Of a stretch of DNA of 64,000 nt, positions 53,038 to 62,642 are shown in pieces; the stretch's first letter is position 1, and each line of letters opens with the position of its first letter. The stretch comes from an uncultured Lachnospiraceae bacterium (GTDB lineage: Bacteria; Bacillota; Clostridia; Lachnospirales; Lachnospiraceae), in the NCBI GenBank assembly GCA_944383545.1, contig CALWPY010000001.1, positions 229,980 to 293,979 on the forward strand, written 5' to 3'. A program made the translations under genes and the position numbers. The notes below the pieces were generated by a model. It saw nothing but the letters and a program-made list of their open reading frames with translations, was not told the origin of the DNA and searched no databases.

Positions 53038-53769
53038 ATGGAAGATAAAAATTTAACTAACTCAGATGGAAGTCTGAATTTAAAAGAGTATTATAACCTG
53101 CCTGTAAGAGAAAAAAGCGGCAGATTAGGAGTAGTTATAGGAGATGATACCCGTACAGAGGTAACTAATACACAAATTGCTCCATATAAAAGCATTGTAA
53201 GACTTGTCATGACATTTGGCGAAGATAAATACAGAGGAACGGGGTTTGTAGTAAATAAGAATGTAATTCTTACTGCGGGTCATAATCTGTATGACCATAA
53301 ATTGAAAAAAATGGCTAATTCAGTCACGATATTTATTGAAGGAGAAAAAGAAAAGCAGGCTAAGAAAACTCAGGTTACGGAGAGCTTTAAATTATCTGAT
53401 GATGATAAAAATGACTGGGGACTGATAAAAATTGACTATGACTGTGATGAAAGCGCTATCCTGCCTCTTAAGAATGTTAGTGAACTTAAAGAAAAAGATG
53501 GCTTAATTGCAGGCTATCCTGCTGAGGTTAAAAATAAGTCTACCATAGCAATGTGGGAGGCATCAGGGGAACTAAAAAATGAGTCAGACAAAGGAGTGCT
53601 TTCTTACACAATAAGCACCTCAGGCGGAAACAGCGGCTCTCCCGTAATGGCTGAATTTGACGGAGTAAAGAATGCAGTCGGTATACATGTAAGCGGAAGT
53701 GAAACTGAAAAGAAAAATCATGCAAAGGCAGTAGATGATGAAATTATCAGCACTGTAGCTTCTTTTTAA
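53038..53769 (+). CDS. Trypsin-like (V8-type) serine protease without signal peptide
   Basis: A 243-residue S1/S1B peptidase. The triad is visible in order: His82 in LTAGHNLYD, Asp126 in NDWGLIKID, Ser199 in SGGNSGSPV. IAGYPAEV and VGIHVSGSE complete the second barrel. It is closest in style to V8/glutamyl endopeptidases, but those are secreted with a pro-region, whereas this one starts MEDKNLTNSDGS with no signal or membrane segment and so is predicted to be cytoplasmic. The ~45-residue N-terminal part (NLKEYYNLPVREKSGRLGVVIGDDTRTEVT) could be a short regulatory tail. GGGGAG site. A TTGACA lies about 85 bases upstream. Function unknown. Confidence 0.9.
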   Translation: MEDKNLTNSDGSLNLKEYYNLPVREKSGRLGVVIGDDTRTEVTNTQIAPYKSIVRLVMTFGEDKYRGTGFVVNKNVILTAGHNLYDHKLKKMANSVTIFIEGEKEKQAKKTQVTESFKLSDDDKNDWGLIKIDYDCDESAILPLKNVSELKEKDGLIAGYPAEVKNKSTIAMWEASGELKNESDKGVLSYTISTSGGNSGSPVMAEFDGVKNAVGIHVSGSETEKKNHAKAVDDEIISTVASF

Positions 53770-54017
53770 ATTGTAAGACACATACATAACATTTACATTG
53801 CCAAAAATGAAGATTTTATTGAAAAATCACACATATTAGTTATAATATATATTAATTTGAAAATGATATATATTGAAGTACATGTAAGAAAAGAGTGACT
53901 TTTGTGCGTTTATATGATACGATTGCATAGTGAAAGTGTTTCCTTTTATTGGAAAAAGAATCTTTTTTGATTATTTGTAATTATATATAATAAATTATAG
54001 CAGAAAGGATAAGAAAA

Positions 54018-54587
54018 ATGGGAAAAATTACTGTAGAGACCTGTGAGATAGAAGGTCTTAAAATTATTACACCGGCAGTATTCGGAGATGAAAGAGGTTA
54101 TTTCATGGAGACCTATAATTACAATGATTATGCGGCAGCAGGAATTGACATGGAATTTGTTCAGGATAATCAGTCCAGCTCCAGAAAGGGAGTTTTAAGA
54201 GGACTTCATTTTCAGATAAATTATCCTCAGGACAAGCTAGTAAGAGTTGTGAGCGGAGAGGTATTTGACGTTGCGGTAGATTTAAGAAAAGGCTCAAAGA
54301 CCTATGGAAAATGGCATGGTGTACTGCTTTCTGCAGAGAACAAAAAGCAGTTCTTTATTCCTAAAAACTTTGCTCACGGCTTTGTGGTGCTTTCAGACAG
54401 CGCAGAGTTTGCATATAAATGTACGGATTTTTATCATCCTAACGATGAGGGAGGACTGCTTTGGTCTGACCCTGATATAGGAGTAAAGTGGCCTATGCCG
54501 GAAGGAATGACAAGAGAAGACCTTATTATTTCTGAGAAAGATCAGAAGTGGAAGGGTATAAAGGAGTATATGCAAGGTGAAATATAA
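54018..54587 (+). CDS. rfbC: dTDP-4-dehydrorhamnose 3,5-epimerase
   Basis: A 189-residue cupin enzyme of the dTDP-rhamnose pathway: ITPAVFGDERGYFMETYNYNDY, QDNQSSSRKGVLRGLHFQ with the catalytic His, VAVDLRKGSKTYGKWHG and PKNFAHGFVVLSD. The other rml genes are not in this window. AAAGGAT site. The gap before it (53770-54017, 248 bases) is AT-rich with no gene visible. Confidence 0.96.
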   Translation: MGKITVETCEIEGLKIITPAVFGDERGYFMETYNYNDYAAAGIDMEFVQDNQSSSRKGVLRGLHFQINYPQDKLVRVVSGEVFDVAVDLRKGSKTYGKWHGVLLSAENKKQFFIPKNFAHGFVVLSDSAEFAYKCTDFYHPNDEGGLLWSDPDIGVKWPMPEGMTREDLIISEKDQKWKGIKEYMQGEI

Positions 54588-55704
54588 TTTCGATTTAGAT
54601 GTTGTATACAACAATTCCCTGTCTATAATAGCAAGACAGATAAAAAAGAACTCGACAGTTCTTGAATTCGGTCCTGCAAACGGACGGCTTACAAGGTTTA
54701 TGAAGGAAAATCTTTCATGCAGGGTATATCTTGTGGAAATTGATGAACAGGCAGGAAGAGACGCTTTAAGGTATGCCGAGGATTTACTTGTAGATGATAT
54801 CGAGAATTTTGAATGGCTGGATAAATATGCAGACATAAGATTTGATTATATAATTTATGCAGATGTACTTGAGCATCTGCATAATCCTAAAAAGGTACTT
54901 CAAAAATCAAAGCTTCTGCTTAAGGAAACCGGCTCTGTACTGCTTTCAGTGCCTAACATAGCCCATAATTCAGTTGTAATTAATTTAATAAATAATAAGT
55001 TTGAGTATACGGATATTGGACTTCTTGATAATACGCATATACATTTCTTTACGAAGGAAAGTCTGGAGCAGATGGCGCTCGAGGCGGGCTTTTTTCCGTC
55101 CAAAAGAATGGCGGCTTATAACGAAGCAGGAGATAATGAGATAAAGAACTCTTATTTTGATGTAAAGGGAATTGATGACAGCTTCTGGCGCACCAGAGAA
55201 TACGGCTGTGTATACCAGTATATATATGAGCTCAAGACGGGCAGGGAATATATATCAGAGACAGTTGACAATATAGTAAAATACTATCCTTCATATTTTA
55301 TCAGGTTTATCTTTGACACGGGGGACGGCTTTAAAGAGGATAACTTTATTCAGTATGCCATAGAGGACATAACTGAGGAGAAGGTATTCAGGGTTGAGCT
55401 TCCTGCGGGAACAAAAGGAATAAAGGTGATACCTGTTAATTCCTGCTGTATTTTAGAGAATGTAAAAGCGTCTTTCGGTACGGATAATCAGACAGAGCTT
55501 CAATATACAAGCTCGAATCTTGACGCTCTTGAGGGAGGTCAGTATTATTTCTTTAACGAAAATCCCGAAATATGTTATAATATACCTGTTTCGGGTAAAT
55601 GTACCGAATTCAGTATGGCACTTAAATATGTAACTCTGAGCAGAAGAGATTTAAATCTTTTATATGATACAATGATAAAGGTAAAGAATCAGTACACTAA
55701 ATAA
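54577..55704 (+). CDS. SAM-dependent methyltransferase with C-terminal beta domain
   Basis: 375 residues. The N-terminal ~200 form a class I methyltransferase: motif I VLEFGPANGR (28-37), acidic VEIDEQ, and YIIYADVLEHLHNPKKVL (motif IV region). The C-terminal part from about residue 240 (FIRFIFDTGDGFKEDNF then LPAGTKGIKVIPVNS) is a separate beta-rich module, similar in pattern to the outer domain of the Wzm-like permease at 56962. It may methylate a glycan to stop chain growth. GTG start overlapping rfbC by 11 bases. Confidence 0.85.
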   Translation: MKYNFDLDVVYNNSLSIIARQIKKNSTVLEFGPANGRLTRFMKENLSCRVYLVEIDEQAGRDALRYAEDLLVDDIENFEWLDKYADIRFDYIIYADVLEHLHNPKKVLQKSKLLLKETGSVLLSVPNIAHNSVVINLINNKFEYTDIGLLDNTHIHFFTKESLEQMALEAGFFPSKRMAAYNEAGDNEIKNSYFDVKGIDDSFWRTREYGCVYQYIYELKTGREYISETVDNIVKYYPSYFIRFIFDTGDGFKEDNFIQYAIEDITEEKVFRVELPAGTKGIKVIPVNSCCILENVKASFGTDNQTELQYTSSNLDALEGGQYYFFNENPEICYNIPVSGKCTEFSMALKYVTLSRRDLNLLYDTMIKVKNQYTK

Positions 55705-55721
55705 AATCAGGAGTATTTTAA

Positions 55722-56948
55722 ATGGAAAATGCTTTAAGTTTAACTAATGTAAGCAAGATATATAAACTTTATGAAAAGCCCTCTGACAGGCTTAAGGAGA
55801 CTTTTTCAAGAGGAAAGGTTTATCATAATGAATTTTATGCGCTTAAGGATATTAATATAAATATAAAAAAGGGTGAAACGGTCGGAATAATCGGAAGAAA
55901 CGGCTCGGGAAAATCCACATTGCTTAAAATAATAACAGGTGTGTTAAGCCCAAGCAGCGGAGAGACTATAACAAACGGAAAAATATCCGCACTTCTGGAG
56001 CTTGGAACGGGTTTTAACGGAGAGTATACAGGAATAGAAAATATATATCTTAACGGAACTATTATGAATATTCCTAAAAAAGAAGTGGATAAAAAGATTG
56101 ACAGCATAATTAAATTCGCTGATATAGGAGACCATATTAATCAGCCTGTAAAGACATATTCAAGCGGAATGTTTGTAAGACTTGCCTTTGCGGTAGCAAT
56201 AAGCGTAGACCCTGAAATTTTAATCGTAGATGAAGCGCTTGCCGTTGGAGATACGAGATTTCAGGTAAAATGTATGGATAAGTTTATGGAATTTATGAGA
56301 GCAGGCAAAACAATACTTTTTGTAAGCCATGATTTAAATTCCGTAAAGCGTTTCTGTAAGCGTGCCATATGGATAAATAACGGAACGGTTGTTATGGATG
56401 GAGATACAGATGAGGTAACGGACAGCTATAATGATTTTCTTGTAAGCGATTTGTCATATGAAGCATATATGGAAAGCCGTAGAAATGCAGCCGTACTTCC
56501 TGCTGAGGAAAATAATGAGGAATATGACCTTAAGGGTGTTGATATAGCTAGTGTTGTAGATGCAAAGCTTTATGACATGTACGGCAGGGAAATAGAAGAA
56601 ATAAACCACGGAGACACGGTATATCTGAAAATAAAATATGCCGTAAAGGATACTTCTGTGAAGAATGCGGTGTTGGGAGTTGCAATAAGAACAATAAATG
56701 ATGAATATATATGCGGCTTAAATACTCTTTTAGATAAGAAAGAGATTAGCTGGAAAAAGGGAATTAATGAATGTACATTAAAATATAATAAGTTCAATCT
56801 AACAGGAGGAAATTATTATTTTGATGTAGCATTATTTGACAGTACCGCAACGGTACAATTTGATTATGAATCAAAATATAAGACTTTTTTTGTTAAGATG
56901 GACTACATAGCCGAAGGCCGTGTGGTACTTAATCATAGCTGGGAATAA
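55722..56948 (+). CDS. Polysaccharide ABC exporter ATPase, Wzt/TagH type
   Basis: 408 residues. ATPase domain: GRNGSGKSTLLKIITGVLSPSSG, LLELGTGFNGEYTGIENIYLNG, YSSGMFVRLAFAVAISVDPEILIVDEALAVGD and FVSHDLNSVKRFC. A C-terminal domain (about 270-408) of the Wzt substrate-binding kind follows, with DTVYLKIKYAVKD and GNYYFDVALFD. It pairs with the permease that follows and selects mature chains for export. Confidence 0.95.
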   Translation: MENALSLTNVSKIYKLYEKPSDRLKETFSRGKVYHNEFYALKDININIKKGETVGIIGRNGSGKSTLLKIITGVLSPSSGETITNGKISALLELGTGFNGEYTGIENIYLNGTIMNIPKKEVDKKIDSIIKFADIGDHINQPVKTYSSGMFVRLAFAVAISVDPEILIVDEALAVGDTRFQVKCMDKFMEFMRAGKTILFVSHDLNSVKRFCKRAIWINNGTVVMDGDTDEVTDSYNDFLVSDLSYEAYMESRRNAAVLPAEENNEEYDLKGVDIASVVDAKLYDMYGREIEEINHGDTVYLKIKYAVKDTSVKNAVLGVAIRTINDEYICGLNTLLDKKEISWKKGINECTLKYNKFNLTGGNYYFDVALFDSTATVQFDYESKYKTFFVKMDYIAEGRVVLNHSWE

Positions 56949-56961
56949 CGAGGAATTTTAC

Positions 56962-58323
56962 ATGAGCTTTAAAAGAATACTATCAGGATTAATTACAGGC
57001 GGAATTACATGCTTCTTGCTTATTTTCTTTTTCAGACTTGACTTTTCGGGCTTTACTGTTAATTATAATGTACAATATGAAAATCAGAGCAATACTCAGA
57101 TTTTTTATAGTGACGATAAAGACAACTATACCGAGGAGCATTCCTCCATATTTAATGTGGAGCAGGAGAAAGATACAGGCATAAGCTCTGATGTTTCGGG
57201 AAAATACAGATATCTGAGGATAGATTTGGGAGACGTGATAAATAATGTTGAGATATCTGATGTTTGTATAAGATACAGAAATTTTAGTGCAGGGCTTACC
57301 GAAGAAATGCTTGTTGAAATGCATGATATAGAAGAAGTGCGGCTTGAAGACGGGACATATAAGATAAGTACTCAGGGAGAAGATGCATACCTTGTATTTG
57401 ATTTAAACAGTGCATTTGATAAAATACAGGAAAAAACAGGCAGCATGAACAGGGTACTTGTTATTTTATATATAATAATAGCCGCCTTTGTGTTTATAAT
57501 AACTTATATTAAATATAACAGTCTGAAAGATGACGTAAAATGGCTGATGGATATTTTCAGGGAGTCAAGACTTATAAAAGGACTTGCAATAAATGATTTT
57601 AAGATGAGATATGCTTCATCTTATCTGGGAGTATTCTGGGCATTTGTACAGCCTGTTGTTACGGTTACAATTTATTCGGTTATATTCGGACTGGGCTTTA
57701 AATCCCTTCCGGTAGAGGGCATTTCCTTTGCGCTGTGGCTTACTGTAGGTATCGTACCGTGGTTTTTCTTTTCAGAAGCACTTACAAACGCTACTAATGC
57801 TCTTCTGGAATACAGCTATCTTGTAAAAAAGATGGTGTTTAAGGTTAATATTCTGCCAATGGTAAAGATTGTTTCTGCGGTCTTTATTCATGTATTTTTT
57901 ATAGCGGTGGCGGTAGTCATGCAGCTTATTACGGAAAGAAGTTTATCAATATATATTGTACAGGTTGTATATTACACGTTGTGTACAATGGTAATTGCAC
58001 TGGGACTGGCATATATAACCTCTGCCGTGGTGGTATTTTTCAAGGATTTGGGACAGATAGTAAACATTATACTTCAGTTTGGAATGTGGGCGACGCCTAT
58101 TATGTATCCTGTTACCATGTTCGGTCCAACGGTGGCAAAAATACTTAAGTTTAATCCGATGTTTTATGTTGTTGACGGATATAGAGACGCTTTCTTTCAA
58201 GAGGTCTGGTTTTGGGAAAAACCGCAGATGGGAATTTATTTCTGGGTGGTTGCGATTTTTATTTTACTGATTGGAATAAAGATTTTCAGAAGCCTTGAGA
58301 AGCATTTTGCAGATGTGTTATAG
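56962..58323 (+). CDS. Polysaccharide ABC exporter permease with extra N-terminal domain
   Basis: 453 residues. The C-terminal ~250 are an ABC-2 (Wzm/TagG) permease: NDFKMRYASSYLGVFWAFVQPVVTVTIYSVIFG and SALTNATNALLEYSYLVKKMVFKVNILPMVKI-type blocks. Before it lies an unusual addition: a membrane helix (7-25), an outer domain (about 28-160: IFYSDDKDNYTEEH, YRYLRIDLGDVINNVEI) and a second helix (164-184). Most Wzm proteins lack this. ATG 56962 has CGAGGA before it. Cognate ATPase is immediately upstream. Confidence 0.9.
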   Translation: MSFKRILSGLITGGITCFLLIFFFRLDFSGFTVNYNVQYENQSNTQIFYSDDKDNYTEEHSSIFNVEQEKDTGISSDVSGKYRYLRIDLGDVINNVEISDVCIRYRNFSAGLTEEMLVEMHDIEEVRLEDGTYKISTQGEDAYLVFDLNSAFDKIQEKTGSMNRVLVILYIIIAAFVFIITYIKYNSLKDDVKWLMDIFRESRLIKGLAINDFKMRYASSYLGVFWAFVQPVVTVTIYSVIFGLGFKSLPVEGISFALWLTVGIVPWFFFSEALTNATNALLEYSYLVKKMVFKVNILPMVKIVSAVFIHVFFIAVAVVMQLITERSLSIYIVQVVYYTLCTMVIALGLAYITSAVVVFFKDLGQIVNIILQFGMWATPIMYPVTMFGPTVAKILKFNPMFYVVDGYRDAFFQEVWFWEKPQMGIYFWVVAIFILLIGIKIFRSLEKHFADVL

Positions 58324-58336
58324 GAAGGAGATTAGG

Positions 58337-59173
58337 ATGAAAGTATTAGTAACAGGAGCAGGCGGATATATAGGCAGGCATGTCGTTAAGGCTTTGCTTG
58401 AGGAAGGACATGAGGTTATTGCCTCTGATTTTGATAAAAAAGGGATAGACAGCAGAGCGGTGATAACTGATGTTCCGATATTCAGCGGGGACAGAAATAT
58501 ATATGAGGAATTAGGCTCGCCGGACGTATGCATTCATCTTGCATGGAAGGATGGTTTTATTCATAATTCAGACGCACATATGCAGGGACTTTCTGACCAT
58601 TATACCTTTATAAGCAATATGGTAAAGGGAGGCCTTAAACGCGTCAGTGTAATGGGTACCATGCATGAAGTGGGTTACTGGGAGGGAGCCATTGATGAAA
58701 ATACTCCATGTAATCCGCTTTCTCAGTATGGTGTTGCAAAAAATGCTTTGAGACAGTCACTTTTACTTTTGTCAGGTACGGAGAATTTTAATTTGTACTG
58801 GCTCAGGGCATACTATATAGTAGGAGACGAGGCAAAAAGCAGTTCGATTTTTGCTAAAATTCTTCAGGCGGAAGACGACGGAAAGGAAAAATTTCCTTTT
58901 ACATCGGGAAAGAACAAATATGATTTTATACATGTTAAGGAGCTTGCAAGGCAGATTGCCGCAGCAAGTACTCAGGACGAGATAACCGGAATTATTAATG
59001 TGTGCACGGGTAAGCCTGTATCACTTGCAGAGCAGGTGGAAAGTTTTATAAAAGACAAGGGACTTAAAATCAAATTGGAGTACGGAGCCTTTCCTGACAG
59101 AAAATATGATTCTCCGGGAGTATGGGGAGACCCTTCTAAAATTAACAGCATATTAGCTAAAAAAGGTGAATAA
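58337..59173 (+). CDS. NAD-dependent epimerase/dehydratase
   Basis: A 278-residue extended SDR: KVLVTGAGGYIGRHVVKALLEEGHEV, IHLAWKDGF, catalytic YGVAK and the DFIHVKELARQIAAA C-terminal signature. Nucleotide-sugar epimerase or reductase of the polysaccharide pathway; specificity unknown. AAGGAG site 8 bases before ATG. Related in style to the 46003 enzyme but clearly different in sequence. Confidence 0.88.
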   Translation: MKVLVTGAGGYIGRHVVKALLEEGHEVIASDFDKKGIDSRAVITDVPIFSGDRNIYEELGSPDVCIHLAWKDGFIHNSDAHMQGLSDHYTFISNMVKGGLKRVSVMGTMHEVGYWEGAIDENTPCNPLSQYGVAKNALRQSLLLLSGTENFNLYWLRAYYIVGDEAKSSSIFAKILQAEDDGKEKFPFTSGKNKYDFIHVKELARQIAAASTQDEITGIINVCTGKPVSLAEQVESFIKDKGLKIKLEYGAFPDRKYDSPGVWGDPSKINSILAKKGE

Positions 59174-59174
59174 T

Positions 59175-60731
59175 ATGATGAACAATCCAAAGGTCAGCGT
59201 GATTTTAACAAGCTATAATAAGGAAGCGTATATAGGCAAGGCAATAGAAAGCGTACTTGGACAGTCTTTTAATGATTTTGAACTGATAATTGCAGATGAC
59301 GGCTCTTCTGACAATTCTTTGGCTTTAATTAATAAATATGCAGAAAAGGATGAAAGAATAAGAGTTTATTATTTTGAAAAAAATAAGGGAATTCCCTCTG
59401 CTCATAATATGGCAATCAGCATGTCTAATGGAAAGTATATTGCCATGATAGACTGCGATGATTTTTGGGAAAAGAATAAGTTGGAAAAACAGGTGGGATT
59501 TCTGGAAGATAATCCTGAGTACGGAGCCTGCTTTTCATGGATTAAGGTAGTAGATGAAAAAGAGAATGAAGTATCTTCGGAAGAATGTGAATACAGAGAT
59601 GTCATGTGGAATTCCGAAAATCATACTCAGGGTGAATGGCTGAGACTGTTTTTTACCGAGGGCTGCAAGCTGGGAAATCCTTCCATGCTTGTAAGGAGCA
59701 GTGTAATATCTGAAATCGGAGGTTATACCTATGGTTTAAAACAGCTTCAGGATTATGACCTTTTTATCAGGATATTAAAAAAATGCAATGTTTATATAAT
59801 AAACGAAAAGCTGGTAAATTACAGGTGGCTTTTAGGCGCTGAGAAAAATACAAGCTATGACAATATAGAAAATACAAACAGAACGAATGTGGAGTATTAT
59901 CTGATTTGTAAAAGCTTTTTTGATAACATGGACATGAAGGTCTTTAAAGAGGGATTTTCTGAATATTTTATTGATAAAAATTCTGACAATGAAAACGACC
60001 TTATATGTGAGCAGATTTTTATTACAAGGGACAGATTTTTGTCCAAGGCGGCAGGAAAGATGGCAGCTACGGAGAATCTGTTTCTACTGCTGAATAATAA
60101 GTATTTAAGAAGTATACTGGAAGAAAAATATAATATTAATTCATCGGTATTTTCTGCAGATTTAAGGGAGCCCTTACTGTTTGAGCCTAAGTATTATATG
60201 CCTGTTGATAATGCCTCATATGTAAATGAGTTAAAACAGGAAATAGAAAGGACAAAGCAGGAATGGTACAAGACCGTAGATTATACAAAAATTCTTGAAG
60301 GTAAGGAAAATGAGGCTTCCGAAGTTATAGAAAAGCATAAGGAGTATATAGCAAAGCTTGAAGAAAAAGAAAGGGAAGCTGCAGCTTTAATAAGTGAGTT
60401 AAAGACATATATAACTGGACTTGAAGCAGAGGAAGAAAGAAAAAAGACGTATATAACAGAACTTGAAGGCAGAGTAAAAGAGGGCTTTTCATTATATGAC
60501 AAGGCTTTAAAATATATAAAGGAATTAGAAGACGTAATTAAACAGAATAATGAACAGAATATAAAGCAAGAGGCCAGTATAAATACTCTTACTGATGAGA
60601 ATAAAAGGCTTTCCGAGCAGACGGAACAACTTGAGAAAATAAGAGAAAGCTATGAGGAAATAATAAATTCAAGAACATGGAAGCTTATGACAAAGCTTAG
60701 AAAACAGGTCGGTGAAAAAAATGGCGAATAA
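59175..60731 (+). CDS. GT2 glycosyltransferase with a C-terminal coiled coil
   Basis: 518 residues. N-terminal GT-A domain: VSVILTSYNKEAYIGKAIESVLGQSFNDFELIIADDGSSDNS, DCDDFWEKNKLEKQ (DxD) and GCKLGNPSMLVRSS. From about residue 350 a long charged coiled coil of at least 120 residues (repeated Glu-Lys heptads such as YIAKLEEKEREAA and YITELEGRVKEG) leads to NSRTWKLMTKLRK, a tail motif seen in rhamnan-type glycosyltransferases. The coil could measure chain length or hold partner enzymes. The ATG 59175 is preferred to GTG 59166, which overlaps the previous gene. Confidence 0.88.
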   Translation: MMNNPKVSVILTSYNKEAYIGKAIESVLGQSFNDFELIIADDGSSDNSLALINKYAEKDERIRVYYFEKNKGIPSAHNMAISMSNGKYIAMIDCDDFWEKNKLEKQVGFLEDNPEYGACFSWIKVVDEKENEVSSEECEYRDVMWNSENHTQGEWLRLFFTEGCKLGNPSMLVRSSVISEIGGYTYGLKQLQDYDLFIRILKKCNVYIINEKLVNYRWLLGAEKNTSYDNIENTNRTNVEYYLICKSFFDNMDMKVFKEGFSEYFIDKNSDNENDLICEQIFITRDRFLSKAAGKMAATENLFLLLNNKYLRSILEEKYNINSSVFSADLREPLLFEPKYYMPVDNASYVNELKQEIERTKQEWYKTVDYTKILEGKENEASEVIEKHKEYIAKLEEKEREAAALISELKTYITGLEAEEERKKTYITELEGRVKEGFSLYDKALKYIKELEDVIKQNNEQNIKQEASINTLTDENKRLSEQTEQLEKIRESYEEIINSRTWKLMTKLRKQVGEKNGE

Positions 60732-62628
60732 AGTATTGTTAATATATTTTGCAGAACACTCAAAAGATATTTTGGAAAAGTATTCTGAGTATTTTTTTGA
60801 GCATATCGAAAATTATGCCAGTGATATATACATTGTCGGAAAACAAAATATAAGCAGTAAATATCATATGCTTGTTTTAGTGGATGAAATATCAAATCCG
60901 TTGCAGGCATATTTAAAAGCTATGGAATTAATCGGGTTTGAAAACATTAAAGCCTATGACAGACTTATATGTGTGTCAGATGATATAATGGGCCCCCTGT
61001 ATGATTTTAGTACCTTGTTTTCTGAAATGTCAGAAAGAAACTGTGACGTCTGGAGCATTACAAGGCAGCATAAAACGCCGATGAATTATCTGGATTATAC
61101 GGGTGAAAATCTTCAGGAAGAATATCTTCATACTGAATTTATCGTATTTGAAAGCTCAGTCATCTCTTCAGACCGTTTTTTTGATATTTTAAGTAAAGCT
61201 GTTGAAAAAGAAAATGAAAGAGATTCATGGATAGATAACAGGGCGCTTTCCTTAAGCCGAAAGCTTTCGGAAAATGGTTTCAGCATGTCCTCATATGTTG
61301 ACGATTCTGATTTAAGTAAAACATATTATAATACGCTTCTTCTTTGCCCTGAATTAATTATTTCAAAGAAAAAATGTCCTGTGTTTTCGAGAAAAAGCTT
61401 TACAGGAGATTACAGTTTTCTTATATCAAACACGGTAGGAAATGCATCCATAGAGTTAATGGATTACCTTAAGGAAAAAACTGATTATGATACTGACATG
61501 ATATGGGAGTCTGTCTTAAAAGACGGAAATCAGCAGGATATATATAATAATCTTCATTTAAATTATATATTGGATTCTAAGATAAGCGATGAGGAAAAAA
61601 CAAAAGAAATATTGAAGAAAAAGAAAGTTGCACTTGTAATGCATCTTTATTTTATGGATTTGCTTACGGAATCATTTCATTATGCTTCTTCTTTTCCTGA
61701 GGAAGGGGATATATATATAACCACAAATACCGAGGAAAAGAAAAAGGAAATTGAAGAGGCTTTTAAAGAGCTTAAATGTAAAAAACTGGATATAAGGGTT
61801 GTTGAAAACAGGGGAAGAGACGTAAGTGCTCTTCTTACGGGTGTAAAGGACGTAATTATGGATTATGACTACGTCTGCTTTGTTCATGATAAAAAAAGTG
61901 CACAGCTTGTTCCTGCATCAATAGGACGCGATTTCGGATATCAGTGTTTTGAAAATACACTGGGCTCTTCGGCATTTGTAAATAATGTAATATGTACACT
62001 TTATGATAATGACAGACTCGGACTTTTATCGCCAATATACCCGATTCACGGCAGCTATTATGCAATACACGGAAATATTGACTGGGCGGGTAATTTTGAA
62101 AATACAAAAAAGCTGGCAGAAAAACTGGGAGTTACGGTACCTATAGAAAAGGATAAATCACCTGTTGCGCCTCTTGGTACGATGTTCTGGTTTAAAACGC
62201 CTGCCTTAAAAATTCTTTATGACTGTGACTGGGAATACAGTGATTTCCCGGAAGAGCCAAACGGAGTGGACGGAACACTGCTTCATGCAGTGGAAAGGAT
62301 GTATTCTTATTCTGCACAGCAGGCAGGGTATTATCCTGCAATTCTCTGTAATGAAACCTTTGCGGACATTTCTCTTACTAACAGTGCGGTATTTTTTCAG
62401 GGAATAAACAGAAGTCTTGAAAAGTATGCGGCATATTTCAGCTATCAGCAGTCAGTAAACGTAATTGAAAGCATGCTTTATGAAGTGGAGCTTTTAAGGC
62501 AGAGGACCAATATGTTTGGAGAAGAAAACGAAAAATTAAGGCTCATGGTGGCGGAGCTTATCCCTAAAACCTCCTTAAAATGGCAGTTAAAAGACAGATT
62601 TAAGAGAATTTTTACAAGGGATAAGTGA
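60721..62628 (+). CDS. RgpF-like rhamnan synthesis protein (first copy)
   Basis: 635 residues. Contains the rhamnan synthesis F (RgpF) domain with KVALVMHLYFMDLLTESFHYASSFPEEGDIYITT, VVENRGRDVSALL, YDYVCFVHDKKSAQ, YQCFENTLGSS and GLLSPIYPIHGSYY. Such proteins help assemble rhamnose-glucose polysaccharides. The ATG 60721 lies within the overlap with the previous gene. It forms a tandem pair with the 62643 protein; the two align over the whole shared length. The C-terminal tail SLKWQLKDRFKRIF resembles the tail of the GT2 protein upstream. Confidence 0.85.
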   Translation: MANKVLLIYFAEHSKDILEKYSEYFFEHIENYASDIYIVGKQNISSKYHMLVLVDEISNPLQAYLKAMELIGFENIKAYDRLICVSDDIMGPLYDFSTLFSEMSERNCDVWSITRQHKTPMNYLDYTGENLQEEYLHTEFIVFESSVISSDRFFDILSKAVEKENERDSWIDNRALSLSRKLSENGFSMSSYVDDSDLSKTYYNTLLLCPELIISKKKCPVFSRKSFTGDYSFLISNTVGNASIELMDYLKEKTDYDTDMIWESVLKDGNQQDIYNNLHLNYILDSKISDEEKTKEILKKKKVALVMHLYFMDLLTESFHYASSFPEEGDIYITTNTEEKKKEIEEAFKELKCKKLDIRVVENRGRDVSALLTGVKDVIMDYDYVCFVHDKKSAQLVPASIGRDFGYQCFENTLGSSAFVNNVICTLYDNDRLGLLSPIYPIHGSYYAIHGNIDWAGNFENTKKLAEKLGVTVPIEKDKSPVAPLGTMFWFKTPALKILYDCDWEYSDFPEEPNGVDGTLLHAVERMYSYSAQQAGYYPAILCNETFADISLTNSAVFFQGINRSLEKYAAYFSYQQSVNVIESMLYEVELLRQRTNMFGEENEKLRLMVAELIPKTSLKWQLKDRFKRIFTRDK

Positions 62629-62642
62629 TTTGGGAGGCAGTT

